From contig CAKTXN010000059.1 in assembly GCA_934630905.1 (NCBI GenBank), forward strand, positions 1-11,044: 11,044 nt of DNA, in the 5' to 3' direction. The first letter of the stretch is position 1. Each line of letters opens with the position of its first letter. Below the pieces are notes generated by a model that did no database searches, was not told where the DNA came from, and was given only the letters and a program-made list of their open reading frames with translations. Shown piece by piece: positions 6,713 to 11,044 of the stretch. The position numbers were made by a program, and so were the translations under genes. The DNA is from an uncultured Eggerthellaceae bacterium. Its GTDB lineage: Bacteria > Actinomycetota > Coriobacteriia > Coriobacteriales > Eggerthellaceae.

Positions 6713-7851
6713 TCGTCACGTTTGAGCAGGCGCCCTCGTACGAGGTGCGTATCGGGTCGGGTGTGCTAGCGAATTTAGGCGCCGATATTCAGCGCGCGGT
6801 GCTGCATCGTTCTTCTGGCTTTGGCAACGCGGCCGAAGGCGGCGGCGAAGGTGCCGGCGCCGCGGTGTGTGCGAATACCGCAGCGGGTGCTAGCGAAGCA
6901 GCGGGCAACGCGGCAGGTGCGCGCGTGTTGCTACTTGCAGATGCGGCAGCGGAGAAAACCGTTATCGCACAGGCAAAAGCTGCGTTGGCTGCAGTGGGGT
7001 ACCGACCGCTTGTGGTAAATGTTTCACCTGATGACGCGCTTGAAACAGCAGGCGAGCTGTGGCGCGCTTTGGCGAAAGCTCATTTGAGCGATGCGAGTGT
7101 GGTTGTTGCCGTGGGCGATGCGCCGTTGCTGCAGCTCGCGGGTTTTGTTGCCACGGCGTATTCCGGCGGTCTTTCTTGCGCGTATGTGCCCACTACGCTT
7201 GCGGCCGCTGTTGCAATGAGCGTATCCGATGGGGCAACGCTTGACATTGCGGGTACAAGGGGCCTGGTAAATGCGGAGATGCATCCGCTTTTCTCCTGCA
7301 TTGATCTGGATGCCTTAGCGGCAGCTGCCCCTAAGGCATGGCTTGACGGCTTTGCGGGATGCGCGCAAGCGGCATTTCTTGATTCTGATGAGTTCTTCTT
7401 CTGGCTGTCCGATAACGCAAGCGCGTTGCGCAACCGTTCTGCCGAGGCATTGTGCGAGGCGCTCGTGCGTACGTTGGGTTTTCGCAGCCAGCTGTCATCG
7501 CGCGCGGAGCAGCGCGGTGCACGGGCGTTTGCATGCTTGAGCTATGGGCAGGATTTCAGTGCTGCCGCAGGCGCAAGTCTTGCGCAGGGAATGCGTTTTT
7601 CCGCGTTGTTATCCCAGTTCAAGGGAATGATTTCGGAAGATATCGTTCAGGCGCAAGATGCATTGCTTGCTTCCCTTGGGTTCGTGCAAAAAGAGGCGCT
7701 TTCGGTGGAAGATGCGCTTGAGGGGCTTCTTTTGTTTGCAGGGCGCTGCGATGGTGCCGAGCTCATGCTGCCGGTTGATATCGGCTGTTGCGAGCGGGTT
7801 TTTGTCCCCGCCGATGAGTTGCGTTCGTGCTTGGAGGCGCTTTCGGCGTAA
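6694..7851 (+). CDS. aroB: AroB-family (3-dehydroquinate synthase-like) protein lacking catalytic residues
   Basis: A 385-aa protein; the ATG at 6694 lies within the aroK end, preceded by AGAGGGG (about 5 nt away). Homology to 3-dehydroquinate synthase is clear from SYEVRIGSGVL (15-25), LAGFVATAYSGGLSCAYVPTTL (148-169), the FSCIDLDAL strand (200-208), EFFFWLSDN (233-241) and the helical C-terminal lobe. The chemistry is lost. The NAD-binding GGG reads VGDAP (140-144), and the substrate motif DSSVGGKTG reads AMSVSDGAT (174-182). GxAEVIK reads GFAGCAQ (219-225), removing the zinc Glu and the Lys. The GHTFGHA zinc His motif reads GQDFSAA (285-291), and HGEAV reads AQGMR (297-301). All three zinc ligands are therefore absent. 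A Gly/Ala-rich insert of about 35 aa (41-75) interrupts the N-terminal nucleotide-binding domain. The frame is clean, without stops. It probably cannot make dehydroquinate; a regulatory or structural pseudoenzyme, or a gene in decay, is inferred. Confidence 0.82.
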   Translation: MRKAKLVVTFEQAPSYEVRIGSGVLANLGADIQRAVLHRSSGFGNAAEGGGEGAGAAVCANTAAGASEAAGNAAGARVLLLADAAAEKTVIAQAKAALAAVGYRPLVVNVSPDDALETAGELWRALAKAHLSDASVVVAVGDAPLLQLAGFVATAYSGGLSCAYVPTTLAAAVAMSVSDGATLDIAGTRGLVNAEMHPLFSCIDLDALAAAAPKAWLDGFAGCAQAAFLDSDEFFFWLSDNASALRNRSAEALCEALVRTLGFRSQLSSRAEQRGARAFACLSYGQDFSAAAGASLAQGMRFSALLSQFKGMISEDIVQAQDALLASLGFVQKEALSVEDALEGLLLFAGRCDGAELMLPVDIGCCERVFVPADELRSCLEALSA

Positions 7852-7870
7852 AGATGGCTTCGCCGCGTTT

Positions 7871-7904
7871 TGCATTGCGATGCATTTGCAGCAACATATG
7901 CTGC
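7871..7904 (+). other. Two tandem short inverted repeats upstream of the M24 peptidase
   Basis: TGCAT-TGCG-ATGCA (7871-7884) is followed almost at once by GCAGCA-ACATA-TGCTGC (7888-7904). Both lie in the 79-nt gap between aroB and the peptidase, just before the A/G-rich ribosome-site region. No T-tract follows, so they do not look like an intrinsic terminator. They could be a weak leader structure, a processing site or a protein-binding palindrome. Confidence 0.35.
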
Positions 7905-7930
7905 GGTAAAAAAGGAAAAAGGAATCAAAT

Positions 7931-9169
7931 ATGAATGAGAATCGCTTGCTGCTGTTTCGCGACACGTTGTCCCAGCAGGGACTTTCTGCGTTCTACGTGC
8001 GCAACGAATCGGATATTCGTTGGATGACTGGTTTTGATGGCGTGTTTGATGGGGAAGGCGCATTCGCGTTGCTTGTTTCGCCTGATCAGGCGATTCTGCA
8101 CACGGATTCTCGTTATGCGCTGGCAACGAATGCTGCCGCCGCGGGTTCGCCTTTTGCGGTGAGCGTGGAGTCGGCATCGCATGCGGCATTTGCGGTTCGC
8201 GCGCTTGATCAGCAGGATTGCGCGTCTGGTGTCAACGTTGGTATTGAGACGAGCCTTACGCTGGGGGAGTATCGTCAGCTGCAGCGGGAAGCAGCGAAAG
8301 CCGCTGGTCGGGCATCCGAACAAGGCGCTGAAGGCACATCGGTTGCGGTCGCTGCAAACCCCATGCCCGCGTCCGCGTCGGCCCCCGCAGTCGCCGCGTC
8401 CACAGGTGGCACCTCCGCTGCAACCGCACCCGTCCCAGGCATCAACTTTGCGGAAACGGAAGGTCTGTGCGTGAACTTGCGCGCCGTGAAAGACGAAGAC
8501 GAAATTGCTCGCATGCGCGCCGCGCAGGCCATAACGGATGCCGCTTTTGCTCATATTGTGGGGTATATGCGCCCCGGCATGACCGAGCGCCAAGTCCAAG
8601 TCGAGCTCGAAGACTTTATGGTGCGTCATGGTGCATCGGGCTTGGCGTTCACGTCTATCGTGGCATGCGGCGCTCACGGCGCCAGTCCTCATGCTGTCTC
8701 CGATGATACGCGTTTAGAGGCGGGGCAATGCGTTGTCCTTGATTTCGGTGCTCGCGCCCAGGGCTATTGCTCCGACATGACGCGCGTGGTGTTTTTAGGT
8801 GAGCCGTCTGCAGCTATGCGCCATGCGTATGCGGTGCTGCGCGAGGCGAACGAAACGGTGGAGGCAATGCTTCTACCAGGTGTTACAGGCGCGCAAGCTC
8901 ACGCGAAAGCCGAAGAGATCCTTGCAGCGGGTGGTTTCGCGGGAAAAATGGGACACGGCTTGGGCCATGGCGTGGGCATTGACATCCACGAGCGGCCAAA
9001 CCTTTCTCCGCGTAATGAAAAGCCGCTTGTTGCCGGAAATGTGGTCACAGTTGAGCCGGGCATTTACCTGGAAGGCGAATTTGGCATGCGTTTGGAAGAT
9101 TTTGGTGTGATTACTGAAAGAGGTTTTCAAGTATTTACGCAATCTTCCCATGAAATGGTTATAATATAG
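7931..9169 (+). CDS. M24 family metallopeptidase (Xaa-Pro aminopeptidase/dipeptidase-like)
   Basis: A 412-aa cytoplasmic pita-bread metalloenzyme that removes N-terminal residues preceding proline, or cleaves Xaa-Pro dipeptides. The N-terminal creatinase-like domain spans about 1-120 (NESDIRWMTGFDG, 25-37). The catalytic domain begins near 177 (LCVNLRAVKDEDEIARMRAA). All five metal ligands are visible: Asp271 in VLDFGA, Asp282 in YCSDMTR, His346 in GHGLGHGVG, Glu375 in VEPGIY and Glu389 in GMRLEDFG. The supporting His254 and His353 are also present, so activity is expected. Between the domains lies an Ala/Pro/Ser/Gly-rich linker of about 45 residues (about 124-170) that is not typical of the family. 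The start ATG is preceded by AAGGAAAAAGGA. It lies 79 nt after aroB and directly before efp, the usual actinobacterial neighbour. The promoter for efp overlaps its last codons. Confidence 0.9.
   Translation: MNENRLLLFRDTLSQQGLSAFYVRNESDIRWMTGFDGVFDGEGAFALLVSPDQAILHTDSRYALATNAAAAGSPFAVSVESASHAAFAVRALDQQDCASGVNVGIETSLTLGEYRQLQREAAKAAGRASEQGAEGTSVAVAANPMPASASAPAVAASTGGTSAATAPVPGINFAETEGLCVNLRAVKDEDEIARMRAAQAITDAAFAHIVGYMRPGMTERQVQVELEDFMVRHGASGLAFTSIVACGAHGASPHAVSDDTRLEAGQCVVLDFGARAQGYCSDMTRVVFLGEPSAAMRHAYAVLREANETVEAMLLPGVTGAQAHAKAEEILAAGGFAGKMGHGLGHGVGIDIHERPNLSPRNEKPLVAGNVVTVEPGIYLEGEFGMRLEDFGVITERGFQVFTQSSHEMVII
9135..9165 (+). promoter_or_regulatory. Probable efp promoter inside the 3' end of the M24 gene
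   Basis: A perfect -10 hexamer TATAAT (9160-9165) runs through the last codons of the peptidase, a few bases before its TAG stop. A -35-like TTACGC (9135-9140) lies 19 bp upstream. The distance to the efp start is about 60 nt, giving a leader of about 55 nt. It would allow efp to be expressed independently and strongly, as expected for an abundant translation factor. Confidence 0.55.
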
Positions 9170-9212
9170 CAGTTTCAGTGTTATTGAGGGCGCCATTGGG
9201 CGTCATCGCTAT

Positions 9213-9220
9213 AGAGGAGG
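9213..9220 (+). promoter_or_regulatory. Strong ribosome binding site fixing the efp start
   Basis: AGAGGAGG, 5 nt before ATG 9226, is the best Shine-Dalgarno match in the window. It decides against the longer open frame that begins at 9178. Confidence 0.85.
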
Positions 9221-9225
9221 ATTCC

Positions 9226-9786
9226 ATGGCAATTTCTACCGCCGATTTCAAGAACGGCATGTGCATCAGCTTCAACAACAAGGCATGCGTGATCGTTGAG
9301 TTCCAGCATGTTAAGCCTGGTAAGGGCGGCGCTTTCGTGCGCACCAAGCTTCGCGACATCCGCACGGGCCGCGTGGTTGAGAACACGTTCAACGCTGGTA
9401 CCAAGTTTGACCTTATCCGCTTGGAAACGCGCAAGCTTCAGTACCTGTACAACGATGGCGAAACCTACAACTTCATGGACATGGACAGCTATGAGCAGCT
9501 CGAAGTGAACGTTGAGCAGATTGGCGACGCTGCTAAGTGGCTCAAGGAAAACGATGAAGCTTCGCTTCTGTACGCCGATGGCGACCTGGTAAGCGTTGAA
9601 CCTCAGATGTTCGTTGAGCTGGTTGTTACCGCAACCGACCCGGGCTTCAAGGGCGACACCGTTCAGGGTGGCACGAAGCCGGCAACGCTGGAGACGGGCG
9701 CTGTGGTGCAGATCCCGATGTACATCTCCGAAGGCGAAACCGTGCAGATCGACACGCGCGACGGCCGTTTCGTGAAGCGCGTGTAA
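9226..9786 (+). CDS. efp: Elongation factor P
   Basis: A 186-aa, three-domain EF-P that binds between the P and E sites of the ribosome and relieves stalling at polyproline stretches. Domain I (KOW-like) holds the conserved loop KPGKGGAFVRTKLRDIRTG (30-48), with Lys33 at the tip, the residue that contacts the P-site tRNA and is modified in many bacteria. Domain II covers about 66-127 (YLYNDGETYNFMD, VEPQMFVEL). Domain III ends with the family signature IPMYISEGETVQIDTRDGRF (from about 164), close to the C-terminus. Length and motifs are fully canonical. The ATG at 9226 is fixed by the AGAGGAGG site. Codon use shifts towards C-ending, favoured codons (AAG, CTG, ATC, AAC, GGC), as is usual for highly expressed genes. 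No EF-P modification gene (epmA, epmB, earP or ymfI type) is visible in the window. It is followed by an intrinsic terminator. Confidence 0.97.
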   Translation: MAISTADFKNGMCISFNNKACVIVEFQHVKPGKGGAFVRTKLRDIRTGRVVENTFNAGTKFDLIRLETRKLQYLYNDGETYNFMDMDSYEQLEVNVEQIGDAAKWLKENDEASLLYADGDLVSVEPQMFVELVVTATDPGFKGDTVQGGTKPATLETGAVVQIPMYISEGETVQIDTRDGRFVKRV

Positions 9787-9845
9787 ATCGCGAGAATTTC
9801 ATTTCTCCGTTGCTATGCGGCGAATGCGTTCTTCGTGGATGCTTT

Positions 9846-9874
9846 CCCGCTTTTGAATCGAAAAAACAAGCGGG
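9846..9874 (+). other. Upstream stem abutting the efp terminator
   Basis: CCCGCTT (9846-9852) is complementary to AAGCGGG (9868-9874) across a 15-nt A-rich loop and ends exactly where the terminator stem begins. The left arm (CCGCTT) could also pair with the AAGCGG in the terminator's 3' half (9891-9896), so alternative folds are possible. Confidence 0.4.
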
Positions 9875-9913
9875 CCATCTGCTTCAAACGAAGCGGATGG
9901 TTTTGCTTTATTT
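9875..9913 (+). terminator. Intrinsic terminator downstream of efp
   Basis: CCATCTGCTTC (9875-9885) pairs with GAAGCGGATGG (9890-9900): 11 bp including one G-T (G-U in RNA) pair, tetraloop AAAC, followed directly by TTTTGCTTTATTT. This is a textbook Rho-independent terminator about 90 nt after the efp stop and closes the operon. Confidence 0.88.
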
Positions 9914-9985
9914 CGGAAAGTAAATGGGGAAGTGGGGCGCAGTGGCGTAATTCATGCGCTTTGTGCCCCTTCTGTTACGTAGCTA

Positions 9986-10016
9986 TTACGTTTTCGACTA
10001 CCTTACTTGCTATAAT
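9986..10016 (+). promoter_or_regulatory. Promoter for the CNNM/CBS gene
   Basis: An extended -10, TGCTATAAT (TATAAT at 10011-10016), with TTACGT (9986-9991) 19 bp upstream as a weak -35. It lies after the efp terminator and about 50 nt before the GTG start, so the gene should form a separate transcription unit. A second TTACGT copy lies at 9975-9980. Confidence 0.6.
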
Positions 10017-10067
10017 AAAGAGAATTAGTTTGATATCAGCCTATTTTAAGGGGGATGTTTTTTCATA

Positions 10068-11044
10068 GTGGAGCCTCACATAGATTACCTTGGTAAACTT
10101 ATCGCGATGGTCATTTGTTTGATTCTATCAGCGTATTTCAGCGCCACAGAAACGTCATTTTCATCTTTGAACAAGACGCGTTTGAAGGTTCTCGCAGATG
10201 ACGGGAACAAAAAAGCGGAGCGCGCTTTGAAGCTTGCGGAAAATTACGACAAGCTGATTTTCACTATTCTCATTGGCAACAACATCGTGAATATCGCGAT
10301 GGCTTCTATTGGCACGTTGCTCTTTATTGGCATTTACGGTGATGTTGGTGCGACGATTTCCACCGTAGTGGTAACGGTTGTCGTGCTGTTCTTTGGCGAA
10401 ATCACGCCGAAAAGCGTTGCGAAGGACATGCCGGAAAAGTTCGCTATGTTCAGCGCACCGTTCATCCGGGTGTGGATTTGGGTGCTCACCCCGGTCAATT
10501 TCCTGCTTTCTCAGTGGAAGAAGCTCATCTCGCGCTTCTTCAAAACCGATGATGAATCGAAGATTTCCCACGAAGAGCTGCTTCTTTTCATGGAAGACGC
10601 CGAGCAAGACGGCGGCATCGACGAAAATGAAGGCGAGCTTTTGCGCAATGCGCTTGAATTCCGCGATTTGACTGCGGCGGAAATCTTAACGCACCGCATT
10701 GAGATCGAGGCAGTGGACATTACTGATAGCCACGAGGACATTGCGAAGGTGTTCACGCAGTCCGGCTTCTCGCGTTTGCTGGTGTATCGCGATACGATTG
10801 ACCAGGTTGTGGGCGTGCTTCATCAGAAGGACTTCTACGTAAACGGCAAGATGACCGAGCGACCCATTGCAGAGATCATGACGGCGCCGCTGTTCGTGTA
10901 TCAGCATACGAAGATTCGCGACATTCTTGAAACGCTGCAGCTCAAAAAATCGCACATTGCGATTGTTGTTGACGACTTCGGCGGCACACTGGGCATTGTC
11001 ACTATGGAGGACATTCTGGAAGAGCTTGTTGGCGAGATCTGGGA
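10068..11044 (+). CDS. CNNM/CBS-domain membrane protein (CorC/HlyC 'hemolysin-like' family), 3' truncated
   Basis: The frame is open from GTG 10068 to the window end (325 codons visible). Order: CNNM transmembrane domain (about 1-150), with helices at about 9-28, 62-88 and 95-118; the TETSFSSLNKTRLK segment (27-40); LIGNNIVNIA (68-77); and FFGEITPKSVAK (108-119), the conserved Pro-kinked ion-binding helix. A linker helix follows (ISHEELLLFMEDAEQDGGIDENEGELL, within 166-192), then a CBS pair from about 205, including the SRLLVYRD and VVDDFGGTLGIVTMEDILEELVGEI elements. Family members are linked to Mg2+ efflux or transport and Na+ exchange; the hemolysin name is historical. The C-terminal CorC/HlyC domain, if present, lies beyond the window. 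No upstream ATG fits the frame. AAGGGGGA (10048-10055) is 12 nt from the GTG, a somewhat long spacing. It is driven by its own promoter. Confidence 0.9.
   Translation, partial: MEPHIDYLGKLIAMVICLILSAYFSATETSFSSLNKTRLKVLADDGNKKAERALKLAENYDKLIFTILIGNNIVNIAMASIGTLLFIGIYGDVGATISTVVVTVVVLFFGEITPKSVAKDMPEKFAMFSAPFIRVWIWVLTPVNFLLSQWKKLISRFFKTDDESKISHEELLLFMEDAEQDGGIDENEGELLRNALEFRDLTAAEILTHRIEIEAVDITDSHEDIAKVFTQSGFSRLLVYRDTIDQVVGVLHQKDFYVNGKMTERPIAEIMTAPLFVYQHTKIRDILETLQLKKSHIAIVVDDFGGTLGIVTMEDILEELVGEIW

Noticed and set aside
9178..9225. Longer efp start
   Set aside because: EF-P begins MAISTADFKNG at 9226 behind AGAGGAGG; the extension is leader RNA.
9835..10068. 77-aa reading frame between efp and the CNNM/CBS gene
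   Set aside because: It spans the terminator and the next promoter, has no ribosome site, and its composition is unlike a protein.
1..11044. CRISPR arrays, tRNA/rRNA genes, insertion sequences, phage genes
   Set aside because: No regularly spaced repeats, tRNA-like cloverleafs, transposase motifs or terminal inverted repeats were seen on either strand.

Overview
All real genes in this window lie on the + strand. Gene order and protein character point to an actinobacterium, most likely class Coriobacteriia (Eggerthella/Slackia-like). The reasons are moderately GC-rich coding sequence, Ala-rich proteins, and the block DUF948 - (transporter) - ruvX - mltG - ... - aroC - aroK - aroB - M24 peptidase - efp, which follows the classical actinobacterial order downstream of alaS. 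The taxonomic call is an inference from gene order and remembered family sequences; no search was run.

Layout: (1) 1-726, 5'-truncated DUF948-type membrane-anchored protein. (2) 774-2207, AI-2E-family transporter, overlapping by ATGA with (3) ruvX (2204-2629), followed after 6 nt by (4) mltG (2636-3769). (5) 3817-4311, YqeG-like HAD phosphatase. (6) 4312-4967, a 656-nt stretch without an intact gene. It holds what looks like the two ends of a secreted protein, possibly a serine hydrolase, in different frames, then a small hairpin and a weak promoter candidate. (7) 4968-7851, a tightly coupled trio aroC-aroK-aroB (1-nt overlap, then 19-nt overlap). (8) 7931-9169, M24 aminopeptidase. (9) 9226-9786, elongation factor P, with its own probable promoter inside the peptidase stop region and a good intrinsic terminator. 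(10) 10068 to the window end, CNNM/CBS (CorC/HlyC-type) membrane protein, with its own promoter.

The most notable observation is in the shikimate trio. AroK keeps every residue expected of a shikimate kinase. The flanking AroC- and AroB-family proteins are full-length, unbroken and recognisable along their length, yet have lost essentially all signature catalytic residues. AroC lacks both catalytic histidines, the FMN-binding Arg/Ser residues and the catalytic Asp motif. AroB lacks the NAD glycine motif, the substrate Asp/Lys residues and all three zinc ligands. The aroE slot usual between mltG and aroC is also empty. So this is either a shikimate operon in early decay (with functional copies elsewhere, or an aromatic auxotroph), or a repurposed module in which an active small-molecule kinase is made together with two pseudoenzymes. 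The motif losses are seen directly; the alternative functions are hypotheses.

The other genes are ordinary housekeeping functions: 16S rRNA maturation (RuvX), peptidoglycan termination (MltG), proline-stretch translation (EF-P), peptide turnover (M24) and ion transport (CNNM/CBS).
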